IMG/VR virus record: IMGVR_UViG_3300028414_000020
Location: 1-41,292 of that record
Direction: 5' to 3' (one strand)
Source of the DNA: a virus
Length of the DNA: 41,292 nt
Of this stretch, positions 6,328 through 13,674 are shown piece after piece; position 1 is the stretch's first letter; each line of letters begins with the position of its first letter. Made by a program: the position numbers and the translations under genes. The notes below the pieces were generated by a model that searched no databases, was not told where the DNA came from, and saw only the letters and a list, made by a program, of their open reading frames with translations.

Positions 6328-6648
6328 ATGGCAGGAATAATAAAAGCAAGTATCAATTTAAATGCAATTGATAAATCAAAAATAATCGAAGGCAAGAAAG
6401 GTAAATACCTACCTATTACGATTACAGTAAATGACGAGCCAGATCAGTTTGGCAACCAAGGTCCTGTTTGTATAGAACAAACCAAGGAAGAAAGAGAAGC
6501 TAAAACTGCTAAGACTTATTTAGGTAATGTTAAAGTTCTATGGACTAATGGAACATTCCCTGACAAAGTACCTTACGAAGGTGGAGGACAACAGCAACCA
6601 CAAAATAAACCACAAGCAGTAGCTGCTGATCCAGATTTACCATTTTAA
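6328..6648 (+). CDS. ssb: Single-stranded DNA-binding protein
   Basis: A 106-residue protein with a probable OB-fold (strands around ASINLNAIDK, KYLPITITVN, KTYLGNVKVLW) and a flexible Gln/Pro/Gly-rich linker (about residues 84-98). It ends in the acidic-hydrophobic tip DPDLPF, closely like the DDDIPF tip of bacterial SSB that recruits partner proteins. Position between the exonuclease and the primase-helicase supports a role in replication and recombination. The N-terminal fold is diverged from E. coli SSB, so the assignment rests on the tail, size and context. Confidence 0.82.
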   Translation: MAGIIKASINLNAIDKSKIIEGKKGKYLPITITVNDEPDQFGNQGPVCIEQTKEEREAKTAKTYLGNVKVLWTNGTFPDKVPYEGGGQQQPQNKPQAVAADPDLPF

Positions 6649-6661
6649 TTAAATCAAATAA

Positions 6662-8371
6662 ATGCAAGTCGAAGATAAAGAAATAAATGGTTTCTTAATT
6701 GAAACTTTTAATCAGCACGGCTTAGAAGTAGGTAAAACGCAGGGGATTTGTCCCCTGTGTTCATCTTCTAGGAAACCTGAAAATAGAAAAGCTAAATGCT
6801 CTTCTTATGATTGGGAACGTGGTATCGGTACTTGCCATAACTGTGACAAATCTTTCCAGTTACATACATTTAAACGTAAAGGCAAAGCTGAGCGTGAGTA
6901 TGTAATACCCGAAGTTAAACATAAGCCAGTTGAATCTAAAATTATTGATTGGTTTAAAACAAGGGGAATATCTAAACAAACCTTAGATGAGGTTGGCGTA
7001 GGTGAAGGTAAAGAGTTTATGCCACAGACCGGTAAACCCGAGAATACTATTCAGTTTAATTATTATGTAGGTGGAAACCTAACTAATGTTAAATATAGAG
7101 ATGGTCGTAAAAACTTTAAGTTATATAAAGGAGCTGAAAAAGTATTTTACAATATAGACAGTGTTGTTGGTCATGACACTTGTGTTATAGTTGAAGGCGA
7201 AATGGATGTACTTGCTATACACGAAGCTGGCTACACTCCAGTTGTGTCAGTGCCAAACGGCGCTACATTAAATACAAACAACCTAGATTATTTAGATAAT
7301 TGTATTGATTACTTTGAAGATAAGAAAAAAATAATTATTGCAGTTGATGATGATCCACCTGGTTTAGCTTTACAAGCAGAGCTTATACGTAGGCTTGGTG
7401 CTGAGGTTTGTTTTATAACTACGTTTGATGATTGTAAAGATGCTAATGAATACTTAACTAAGCACGGCTCTAAGGAGCTAATGTCACGTATTGAAATAGC
7501 ACATCCTGTACCTCTTGAAAACGTTACAACATTTAGAGACATCGAAGACGAAGTTACAGACTTTGTTCGTAATGGTTTTAAACGTGGTTTTCAAATAGGC
7601 TTACATAACTTTGATAACATCTTTTCTACTTATACTAAGCAGTTTATAACTGTAACAGGTGTACCTAGTTCAGGTAAATCAGATTTTGTAGATCAAATGT
7701 GTGTAGGTTATAATAGAGAGTACGGTTGGAAAACAGCGTTTGCATCTCCTGAAAATGCTCCTACATATTTACATGCACATAAGTTAATGCGTAAAGTATG
7801 GGGTGATATGCCTAATAAAGGCGATATTGGCGGCGATAAATGGAATCAAGTTGCAAGTCATGTTAATGATAACTTTTTCTTTATTGATATGGAACGTTAT
7901 ACATTAGAGTCAGTTTTACGTAAAGGAGCTGAGCTAGTTAAACGTAAAGGTATTAAATGCCTTGTTATTGATCCATATAATAAAGTTAGAGACACTGATT
8001 GCCAAACAGAGGATGTTAACCGTTACACAATGGAATACTTAACTAAGATCGAAACTTTTGCAAAAAAGTATGATGTGTTAGTATTTATTGTTGCACATCC
8101 AACTAAGATGTATAAAGGCCAAGATGGTAAAATCGAAGAGCCAACAATGTATAATATAAAAGGCGGTGGCGAATGGTACGATGCTAGTTATCATGGTTTA
8201 TTAGTTCATAGAGACTATGAAGCTAAAACAACTAAAGTTAAGGTACTTAAAGTTAAGTTCCAAAACTTAGGTGAAAACGGTGCTGAAGCCCATTTTACTT
8301 GGGAACCTAAATCAGGTTGCTTTGTACCACACGAAATGCCTGAATTAGATGAAAAAATGCCTTGGGACTAG
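6662..8371 (+). CDS. Bifunctional primase-helicase (T7 gp4-like)
   Basis: A zinc-binding primase domain has CPLC (Cys30, Cys33) and CHNC (Cys58, Cys61). A TOPRIM domain has VIVEGEMD (Glu178) and IIIAVDDDPPG (Asp228-Asp230). The C-terminal RecA-like DnaB-type helicase has Walker A TGVPSSGKS (about 331-339), Walker B KCLVIDPYNK (about 431-440) and a sensor-like VFIVAHPTKM (about 473-482). At 569 residues it is nearly the size of T7 gp4 (566). It would unwind the fork and make primers, working with SSB. Its DNA polymerase partner is not in this window. The next gene overlaps its end by 10 bases. Confidence 0.95.
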   Translation: MQVEDKEINGFLIETFNQHGLEVGKTQGICPLCSSSRKPENRKAKCSSYDWERGIGTCHNCDKSFQLHTFKRKGKAEREYVIPEVKHKPVESKIIDWFKTRGISKQTLDEVGVGEGKEFMPQTGKPENTIQFNYYVGGNLTNVKYRDGRKNFKLYKGAEKVFYNIDSVVGHDTCVIVEGEMDVLAIHEAGYTPVVSVPNGATLNTNNLDYLDNCIDYFEDKKKIIIAVDDDPPGLALQAELIRRLGAEVCFITTFDDCKDANEYLTKHGSKELMSRIEIAHPVPLENVTTFRDIEDEVTDFVRNGFKRGFQIGLHNFDNIFSTYTKQFITVTGVPSSGKSDFVDQMCVGYNREYGWKTAFASPENAPTYLHAHKLMRKVWGDMPNKGDIGGDKWNQVASHVNDNFFFIDMERYTLESVLRKGAELVKRKGIKCLVIDPYNKVRDTDCQTEDVNRYTMEYLTKIETFAKKYDVLVFIVAHPTKMYKGQDGKIEEPTMYNIKGGGEWYDASYHGLLVHRDYEAKTTKVKVLKVKFQNLGENGAEAHFTWEPKSGCFVPHEMPELDEKMPWD

Positions 8372-8631
8372 TTGATAAATGCGTACAGCCTGATCCATAT
8401 AAAAGAACTAAAGAAGATGAAGCTGCATATAGTTGGTGTATAAACCACGGAATAAAAATAGGTATGCTAGCAGCTGCTGAAGGTTTTAAAAATCAACAAT
8501 GGAAAATAAGGATTGTAGCTAATAATAAAGAAATGATTAGCCCAGGAGAATATAAAAAACACGAAATACTACCTAAGTTATTTGAAATGTACAGACATTA
8601 TTACAAATTAAATACGAAAGGTAAGGGATAA
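8362..8631 (+). CDS. Small conserved phage protein, TTG start (89 aa)
   Basis: The frame can start only at TTG 8362 near its 5' end; no ATG occurs before residue 35. The product carries AAYSWCINHGIKIGMLAAAE and PGEYKKHEILPKLFEMYRHY, and looks like a small alpha/beta fold. It overlaps the primase-helicase gene by 10 bases, implying coupled translation. Its last ten codons (YYKLNTKGKG) are encoded by promoter-like repeat copy 3, so its C-terminus is constrained by, or donated to, a regulatory element. The function is unknown. A replication accessory role is inferred from position only. Confidence 0.65.
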   Translation: MGLVDKCVQPDPYKRTKEDEAAYSWCINHGIKIGMLAAAEGFKNQQWKIRIVANNKEMISPGEYKKHEILPKLFEMYRHYYKLNTKGKG

Positions 8632-8638
8632 TAAATAT
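8601..8638 (+). promoter_or_regulatory. Promoter-like 38-base repeat, copy 3, inside a coding end
   Basis: TTACAAATTAAATACGA is identical over 17 bases to copy 1. GATAAT lies at 8627-8632, 6 bases before the ATG at 8639. Unlike the other copies it overlaps the last codons of the preceding gene. It would start a leaderless transcript for the nucleotide-metabolism genes (ThyA-like, MazG, nuclease, RNR). Confidence 0.65.
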
Positions 8639-9325
8639 ATGATAGAATATAAATTTAAAAATGCAGACGAAGCTTTTAATTTTTATTATGGTGTTATACC
8701 ATATGAAGGTAAAAAGTTTGACAATACAATGGCAATGTTTAATCAAGGCTTTACTATTGAAAATCCATTAGATCGTATAATAACCAATGAAGCTAGAAAC
8801 TTTAATATTGAGTATGCTGAAGCTGAATGGCAATGGTATTTATCTGGTGAACCTACAATAGACACTCTTGGTAGTATATATGGTAAGATACCTAGTATAT
8901 GGCAAAAGATGGCTAATGAAGATGGTAAGGTTAATTCTAACTACGGTGCACAATGGGAAAGAGGTTGGCAGCTAGACAAAGTTGTAGCTATGTTAAAGAA
9001 TAATCCTAACACTAGACAAGCTGCAATATCTATATATGATGGCAAAGAAATATCTAGCTATAAATATGATACGCCTTGTACATACGCTGTACAGTTTACA
9101 GTTGTTGATAATAAATTAAATATGTGCGTTACGATGCGATCTAACGATCTCTGGTTTGGTTTCTGTATTGATCAGTATTGTTTCAGTAAACTACAAGAAC
9201 TAGTGTCAGAGAGAACAGGATATGAGATAGGTACATATTATCATTTTGCACATAACTTACACTTATATGAAGCCCAATTACCTGAGCAAAATACATTAAC
9301 ATCAAGAGCTAGAAAGTATGGATAA
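8639..9325 (+). CDS. ThyA-superfamily enzyme, predicted dCMP hydroxymethylase
   Basis: The enzyme belongs to the thymidylate synthase fold. An ungapped alignment by eye with E. coli ThyA runs from the catalytic Cys (TPC, Cys147) through QF, RS (Arg167, Ser168) to the GLPFNIA region. There this protein reads GFCIDQY, so the Asn that reads uracil is Asp178. In T4 gp42, Asp at the equivalent site (179) gives dCMP specificity and hydroxymethyl transfer. The His after the catalytic Cys is Thr. HLYE near 208-211 keeps the His and Tyr that contact the sugar. Length (228) is close to T4 gp42. It overlaps the MazG fusion by 8 bases. Superfamily membership is strong; substrate and product are predictions. 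Confidence 0.85.
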   Translation: MIEYKFKNADEAFNFYYGVIPYEGKKFDNTMAMFNQGFTIENPLDRIITNEARNFNIEYAEAEWQWYLSGEPTIDTLGSIYGKIPSIWQKMANEDGKVNSNYGAQWERGWQLDKVVAMLKNNPNTRQAAISIYDGKEISSYKYDTPCTYAVQFTVVDNKLNMCVTMRSNDLWFGFCIDQYCFSKLQELVSERTGYEIGTYYHFAHNLHLYEAQLPEQNTLTSRARKYG

Positions 9326-10205
9326 AATAAATTATTTTTTATACCATATACCGGGTAAAAAAATAGGTGTTACACGTGATCTTATATCCAGAGTTGTTGA
9401 CCAACAAGGCTACAGCTTAGACGAAGTAGAAGTTCTAGAACAAAGTACAGATATAGATTATATATCGGACCGCGAGTTAGAACTTCAACAGTCTTACGGC
9501 TATCGAGTTGACAGACAGAAATATAAAGATCTATATATTAATAAACCAAAAAACCAAAATAAAATGTATATAAACGCAACAGAGCAGACAAGCACATTTC
9601 CAGTACCAGTATCTAAATTAAAAGGAAGATTAATGGACATGATGGGTAAAACATGGGATACGATGCATGGTGAATTTGAAATCAACATGGATACAATTGC
9701 TTGGATAATGGATAATGTTAAGACATCCATGTACACTACAGAAAGATCTTACATATATAATAAAGCATTTGCTAAATACTTTCAAATTAAAACTCATGCT
9801 GAAGAAGCTGAAAGATTTCCATTTGGTAAAGATGCTTACCAAGCTTATTTAGATACTTTAACAACTAGATATAATGGTAATGGTAACTGGAGATATGACA
9901 GCAATGAAAGCGAAAGGTTTCAAAAGATAAGAGACTGGGCAGGCGAAAGAGGTCTTTATACTAAAGGCGATACTAAAACACAGTTTTGTAAGTTGATGGA
10001 AGAAGCAGGTGAACTAGGTAGAGCAGTACTAAAAGATGACAAAGAAGAGTTCGTAGATGCTATTGGCGATATGGTGGTTGTATTAACTAACATGGCTCAT
10101 CTTGGCGGTACAACAATTGAAAAGTGTATAGATACAGCATACAAGGTTATTTCTAAAAGAACTGGTAAAATGGTTAACGGAACATTTGTTAAAGATGAAA
10201 AGTAA
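9318..10205 (+). CDS. Fusion of a GIY-YIG-like N-terminus and a MazG domain
   Basis: Residues 1-70 read NYFLYHIPGKKIGVTRDLIS followed by RV, QGYSLDEVEVL and ELELQQSYGYRVD. This spacing resembles the GIY-YIG nuclease core (YFLYHI as first, KKIGVT as second element), but the fit is by eye. Residues about 80-190 are of unknown type. Residues about 197-295 form a MazG pyrophosphohydrolase: LMEEAGELG (Glu228, Glu229, Glu232) and EEFVDAIGD (Glu244, Asp247) supply the metal ligands. MazG enzymes hydrolyse (d)NTPs or alarmones. The gene is in the nucleotide block between the ThyA-like enzyme and a second MazG-like gene. The MazG part is confident and the nuclease part tentative. Confidence 0.78.
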   Translation: MDKINYFLYHIPGKKIGVTRDLISRVVDQQGYSLDEVEVLEQSTDIDYISDRELELQQSYGYRVDRQKYKDLYINKPKNQNKMYINATEQTSTFPVPVSKLKGRLMDMMGKTWDTMHGEFEINMDTIAWIMDNVKTSMYTTERSYIYNKAFAKYFQIKTHAEEAERFPFGKDAYQAYLDTLTTRYNGNGNWRYDSNESERFQKIRDWAGERGLYTKGDTKTQFCKLMEEAGELGRAVLKDDKEEFVDAIGDMVVVLTNMAHLGGTTIEKCIDTAYKVISKRTGKMVNGTFVKDEK

Positions 10206-10530
10206 GACTATTAAATTCAGAGATCCAGTCGTTGAGAACGTTGTGGATAAGTTTGTTACAAGATCTGATGTTGGTTATGCTAAGTATGGCAGAACATTAC
10301 ACGATGAAAGAACTGGCAAACACAAAGACCTAGCTGGTTATTTAAACGATATACAAGAAGAATTAATGGATGCTATTCTTTATATTCAAGCTGCGCGTGA
10401 AGAGTTAACTGAAGACAAACAACCTGAAGCTTTCAGGCCACCACATCCTTCACATGCTGGCCAAATGGATCTTGAAAAAGCAATATCAACAGCACAGCTA
10501 GACTGGGACGATCATGTCGCGCCGGTTTAA
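10195..10530 (+). CDS. MazG-like small protein (111 aa)
   Basis: I place the start at ATG 10195 rather than at a TTG at 10186, giving 111 residues and an 11-base overlap with the fusion gene. The central segment GYAKYGRTL followed by DLAGYLNDIQEELMDAILYI resembles the metal-binding helices of all-alpha NTP pyrophosphohydrolases (Glu-Glu-x-x-Asp). The C-terminal tail (about 75-111) is Pro/His-rich and ends DWDDHVAPV. It may adjust nucleotide pools alongside the preceding MazG domain. The family call is moderate because the second EXXD helix is not obvious. Confidence 0.68.
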   Translation: MKSKTIKFRDPVVENVVDKFVTRSDVGYAKYGRTLHDERTGKHKDLAGYLNDIQEELMDAILYIQAAREELTEDKQPEAFRPPHPSHAGQMDLEKAISTAQLDWDDHVAPV

Positions 10531-10963
10531 ACGAAAGAAAGGTCCGGTAAGATCTAAAAAAGTTAAACATGATGGCATACAATTTGCATCAGGTTTAGAA
10601 AAACATATGTACATAGCTTTGAAAAAAGCTAAGATAAAAGCACAATATGAGGGACAAACTTACGAGCTTGTCCCTTCTTTTAACTTCGATCAAGAAGCTT
10701 ATGAAAGACAAAGTAATGGAAAAGGTGAATACCGTAATCGAGGTAATAAGAAAATACTTAATATTAAGTATACGCCAGATTTTGTGGGAGATAGCTTTAT
10801 CATTGAATGTAAAGGACGTGCTAATGAATCTTTTCCCATACGCTGGAAGTTATTTAAAGCTTATGTACATAAACACTTACCGAACATTACGTTATACAAA
10901 CCTCAAAATCAAAAGGAATGCGAAGAAACCGTGAACTTAATTCTTGGGAAAAGAAAGACCTAG
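10514..10963 (+). CDS. DUF1064/T7 endonuclease I-like nuclease
   Basis: A 149-residue, basic PD-(D/E)XK nuclease. The N-terminus is Lys/Arg-rich (MSRRFKRKKGPVRSKKVK). Then follow DGIQFASGLEKHMYIALKKA (Glu29) and the core YTPDFVG (Asp89) with FIIECKG (Glu98, Lys100), the full Glu-Asp-Glu-x-Lys set. The pattern matches DUF1064 proteins, which resemble T7 endonuclease I Holliday-junction resolvases. It could resolve branched DNA before packaging or degrade host DNA. It overlaps the preceding gene by 17 bases. The nuclease family is well supported and the exact substrate inferred. Confidence 0.83.
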   Translation: MSRRFKRKKGPVRSKKVKHDGIQFASGLEKHMYIALKKAKIKAQYEGQTYELVPSFNFDQEAYERQSNGKGEYRNRGNKKILNIKYTPDFVGDSFIIECKGRANESFPIRWKLFKAYVHKHLPNITLYKPQNQKECEETVNLILGKRKT

Positions 10964-11112
10964 CTAGAAGAAAATATGCTGAGCGTAAACTACAAAAGTT
11001 TATAGACTGGAGCGTAGAGGCTAAGGGCTGTTTAAAATATAAAGACCTAATTAAATATAGTAAAGAATATGGCCAAACTGACACTATCACCGTATCGAGA
11101 GAGAACCCGTAA
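10918..11112 (+). CDS. Small basic protein (64 aa)
   Basis: A 64-residue frame from ATG 10918 overlaps the nuclease gene by 46 bases and is preceded by AAAAGGA, one of the few Shine-Dalgarno-like sequences here. The N-terminal half is strongly basic (WEKKDLARRKYAERKLQKF) and the C-terminal half mixed (KYKDLIKYSKEYGQTD). It also overlaps the next small gene by 44 bases. No family is recognised. The large overlaps lower confidence, but the frame fills the space between two better-supported genes. Confidence 0.55.
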   Translation: MRRNRELNSWEKKDLARRKYAERKLQKFIDWSVEAKGCLKYKDLIKYSKEYGQTDTITVSRENP

Positions 11113-11203
11113 GAAAAGACCAGGTGTTCATGCTAAAAGCAAAACATCAAATTCTAAAGACAGTAGAAACTATAAGAAAAAATATAAAGGACAAGGGAAA
11201 TGA
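11069..11203 (+). CDS. Small Lys/Arg-rich conserved phage protein (44 aa)
   Basis: A 44-residue frame from ATG 11069, with its TGA overlapping the next ATG (ATGA at 11200-11203). The product is extremely basic: it opens MAKLTLSPYRERTRKKRPGV and ends YKKKYKGQGK, with almost no acidic residues. I recall very similar short proteins in many marine phages (pattern RKKRxGVHxKxKTSxxKxSxNYKKxYxGQG). The role is unknown; binding to DNA, RNA or ribosomes would fit the charge. The conserved appearance and coupling support it despite its length. Confidence 0.65.
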   Translation: MAKLTLSPYRERTRKKRPGVHAKSKTSNSKDSRNYKKKYKGQGK

Positions 11204-11421
11204 AAGAAAGTACTTTGCTAGAAATGCAAAATAAAATAAAAGCTTTAACAAATGTAGTACAAAATTTGTTAAGTGAAAACTTGCAGCTAAGAGATTTATC
11301 TGTAGGTACATTGGAAACTTTAAAGCTTATGCCAGGTTATGACGAAGCTATAGAGCAACTAAAAGAAAGTGTAACTAAAAAAGAAAACAAAGATGGAGTT
11401 GAGCAACAAGATACTAAGTGA
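11200..11421 (+). CDS. Small coiled-coil protein (73 aa)
   Basis: The ATG overlaps the previous TGA (ATGA). Residues about 5-35 (LEMQNKIKALTNVVQNLLSE and following) carry heptad-like hydrophobic positions, suggesting a coiled coil or leucine-zipper dimer. A second amphipathic helix lies around PGYDEAIEQLKESV, and the end is charged. It overlaps the ribonucleotide reductase gene by 29 bases. The function is unknown. Confidence 0.65.
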   Translation: MKESTLLEMQNKIKALTNVVQNLLSENLQLRDLSVGTLETLKLMPGYDEAIEQLKESVTKKENKDGVEQQDTK

Positions 11422-13255
11422 TATAACAGTATACATGAAGTATGCTAAATTTGTACCTGAGTTAAACAGAAGAGAAACTTGGGAAGAGTTAGTTACACGT
11501 AATAAAAACATGCATATTAAAAAATATCCAAAATTAAAAGATGAAATTGAAGAAGCTTACAAAAGCGTGTATAGCAAAAAGATATTACCATCTATGCGAT
11601 CGCTACAGTTCGGAGGCAAACCTATTGAGATCTCGCCTAATAGAGTTTATAATTGTGCTTATCTACCTATTGATAGCATTGAGTGTTTTCATGAGATAAT
11701 GTTTTTATTACTTGGTGGAACTGGAGTAGGCTATTCTGTACAAAACCACCACGTGTCTAAACTGCCTATAGTTAATAAACCTTATGTTAAAAGAACTAGA
11801 AGGTTTTTAATTGGTGATAGTATTGAAGGTTGGGCTGATGCAATTAAAGTTCTTATGAAGTCTTATATGGGCGATAAGAGATCATCTAGCGTACAGTTTG
11901 ATTTTTCTGATATTAGACCAAAGGGAGCTCAATTAGTTACATCTGGTGGCAAAGCGCCAGGACCACAACCATTAAAAGAGTGTGTACTAAAAATTAAAGG
12001 TATATTAGATGGTAAAGAAGATGGTACACCACTTTCTACTTTAGAAGCTCACGATATTGTTTGCCATATTGCAGATGCTGTTTTAGCAGGTGGTATACGT
12101 AGAGCAGCACTTATTAGTTTGTTTTCTGCTGAAGATAACGAAATGATTGGAGCTAAAGCTGGTAATTGGTGGGAAACAGATCCACAAAGAGGTAGAGCTA
12201 ACAACTCAGCTGTTCTTATGAGACATAAAGTAACTAAAGACTTTTTTATGGATTTATGGAAACGTGTTGAGCTATCAGGATCAGGTGAGCCAGGTATATA
12301 CCTTAACAATGACAAAGACTGGGGAACAAACCCATGTTGTGAAATAGCTTTACGACCATATCAGTTTTGTAATCTATGTGAAGTAAATGCTAGTGATATT
12401 GAATCACAAGATGATTTTAATGAGAGAGTTAGACAAGCAAGCTTTATAGGTACATTACAAGCTGGTTACACTGATTTTCATTATTTAAGAGATGTATGGA
12501 GAGATACGACAGAGAAGGACGCCCTTATAGGTGTATCAATGACAGGAATCGCGAGTGCCGCTGTGCTGCCGTTGGATATGAAGGCCGCTGCAAATATAGT
12601 AAAAAGAGAGAATACAAAGACAGCTAAAGCAATTGGTATTAATCCAGCTGCAAGATGTACAACCGTGAAGCCTGCTGGGACTACATCTCTGGCATTAGGA
12701 ACTTCATCTGGTATTCACGCATGGCATAATGATTATTATACGCGTAGAATCAGAGTTGGTAAAAACGAATCAATGTATAAGTATTTATCAGAAAACCATC
12801 CTGAGTTAATTGAAGATGAGTTTTTCAGACCTCATGACACTGCTGTAATTAGTATACCACAAAAAGCACCTAAAGATTCTATATTAAGACATGAATCACC
12901 ATTTGATTTACTTGAAAGAATAAAGAAGGTTGCTACTGAGTGGGTTAAGCCAGGCCATAGAAAAGGATCTAACACTCATAATGTTTCAGCTACTGTTAGT
13001 TTAAAACAAAACGAGTGGGATCAAGCTGGTGAATGGATGTGGAAAAATAGAGACCATTATAATGGTTTATCTGTACTTCCTTACGACGGCGGAACTTATA
13101 CTCAAGCACCATTTGAAGATATAAGCAAAGTACAATACGATATGGCTATGAAACATTTAAAAGATGTTGATTTAAGTAAGATTGTAGAAACAGAAGATGA
13201 AACAGATCTTGCTGGAGAGATTGCTTGCGGAGCAGATGGATGTGAGATAAAATGA
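11393..13255 (+). CDS. nrdJ: Class II (adenosylcobalamin-dependent) ribonucleotide reductase, monomeric type
   Basis: The enzyme reduces ribonucleotides to deoxyribonucleotides with a thiyl radical generated from coenzyme B12. Active-site motif TNPCCEIAL gives Asn313, Cys315 and Glu317, with Cys326 eleven residues on, the same spacing as Asn406/Cys408/Glu410/Cys419 of the Lactobacillus leichmannii enzyme. YNCAY (Cys88) supplies the partner of the redox pair. The C-terminus ends ACGADGCEIK, a Cys-x4-Cys shuttle. GGTGVGYS and PAGTTSLALG are further RNR signatures. No small subunit or activating enzyme gene is nearby. At 620 residues it is shorter than the 739-residue reference. It needs host B12 and supplies dNTPs for replication. 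It overlaps the next gene by ATGA. Confidence 0.93.
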   Translation: MELSNKILSDITVYMKYAKFVPELNRRETWEELVTRNKNMHIKKYPKLKDEIEEAYKSVYSKKILPSMRSLQFGGKPIEISPNRVYNCAYLPIDSIECFHEIMFLLLGGTGVGYSVQNHHVSKLPIVNKPYVKRTRRFLIGDSIEGWADAIKVLMKSYMGDKRSSSVQFDFSDIRPKGAQLVTSGGKAPGPQPLKECVLKIKGILDGKEDGTPLSTLEAHDIVCHIADAVLAGGIRRAALISLFSAEDNEMIGAKAGNWWETDPQRGRANNSAVLMRHKVTKDFFMDLWKRVELSGSGEPGIYLNNDKDWGTNPCCEIALRPYQFCNLCEVNASDIESQDDFNERVRQASFIGTLQAGYTDFHYLRDVWRDTTEKDALIGVSMTGIASAAVLPLDMKAAANIVKRENTKTAKAIGINPAARCTTVKPAGTTSLALGTSSGIHAWHNDYYTRRIRVGKNESMYKYLSENHPELIEDEFFRPHDTAVISIPQKAPKDSILRHESPFDLLERIKKVATEWVKPGHRKGSNTHNVSATVSLKQNEWDQAGEWMWKNRDHYNGLSVLPYDGGTYTQAPFEDISKVQYDMAMKHLKDVDLSKIVETEDETDLAGEIACGADGCEIK

Positions 13256-13512
13256 TAGCATCAGCTATATACGGATTTGTTGCTGCAATACTGGTTCTTG
13301 CAATAACATTTATGGTAATAATGCTAACTAGTCGGTTTGCAAAAGCCGGCTATGGCATTATGTACGGAAGTTTATTTATTAAAATGGTAACTTTATCTGC
13401 ATTTACTTTAGCAGTTAAACCTCATTTAGGCGATGCTATAATATATGCAGCTATTGTTTTAATAAGTATAATGTTTTCTAATGTTTATCTTATAATAAAA
13501 ATAAAACAATGA
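13252..13512 (+). CDS. Small membrane protein, about three spans (86 aa)
   Basis: The start overlaps the RNR stop (ATGA). Hydrophobic segments lie at about residues 5-25 (YGFVAAILVLAITFMVIML), 36-56 and 62-82 (AIIYAAIVLISIMFSNVYLI), separated by short basic loops, so three membrane spans are likely. The layout is similar to ATP synthase subunit I or small holins, but there is no diagnostic motif. It lies near the end of the left block and is coupled to another small membrane protein. A lysis role is possible and unproven. Confidence 0.65.
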   Translation: MIASAIYGFVAAILVLAITFMVIMLTSRFAKAGYGIMYGSLFIKMVTLSAFTLAVKPHLGDAIIYAAIVLISIMFSNVYLIIKIKQ

Positions 13513-13664
13513 GAAAATTAGCAATAATAGGTGGCATAAGCCTAGCTAGCTTTTCAGCTGGCAATATGATTATGCATAAACAAAAAATCAATTTAAATCC
13601 TAACACTTTAGCTATAGCTAGTGGAGGTTTTATATTTGCTTTTGGTATTACTTATAGATTTTAA
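13509..13664 (+). CDS. Small membrane peptide (51 aa)
   Basis: The frame starts at ATG 13509 overlapping the upstream TGA (ATGA) and ends at TAA 13662-13664. It opens MRKLAIIGGISLASFSAGNM, like an N-terminal signal or membrane segment, and has a second hydrophobic stretch near the C-terminus (TLAIASGGFIFAFGITYRF). Two short spans or a signal anchor plus an amphipathic helix are possible. With its partner at 13252-13512 it may form a two-component membrane unit. The function is unknown. Confidence 0.6.
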   Translation: MRKLAIIGGISLASFSAGNMIMHKQKINLNPNTLAIASGGFIFAFGITYRF

Positions 13665-13674
13665 AAATACAATT

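Noticed and set aside
10186-10194. TTG start for the second MazG-like gene
   Set aside because: An in-frame ATG follows at 10195 and needs less overlap with the upstream gene.
10647-10934. 95-codon + strand frame overlapping the DUF1064-like nuclease
   Set aside because: The nuclease frame holds the complete PD-(D/E)XK residues over the same bases. The other frame has no motif.
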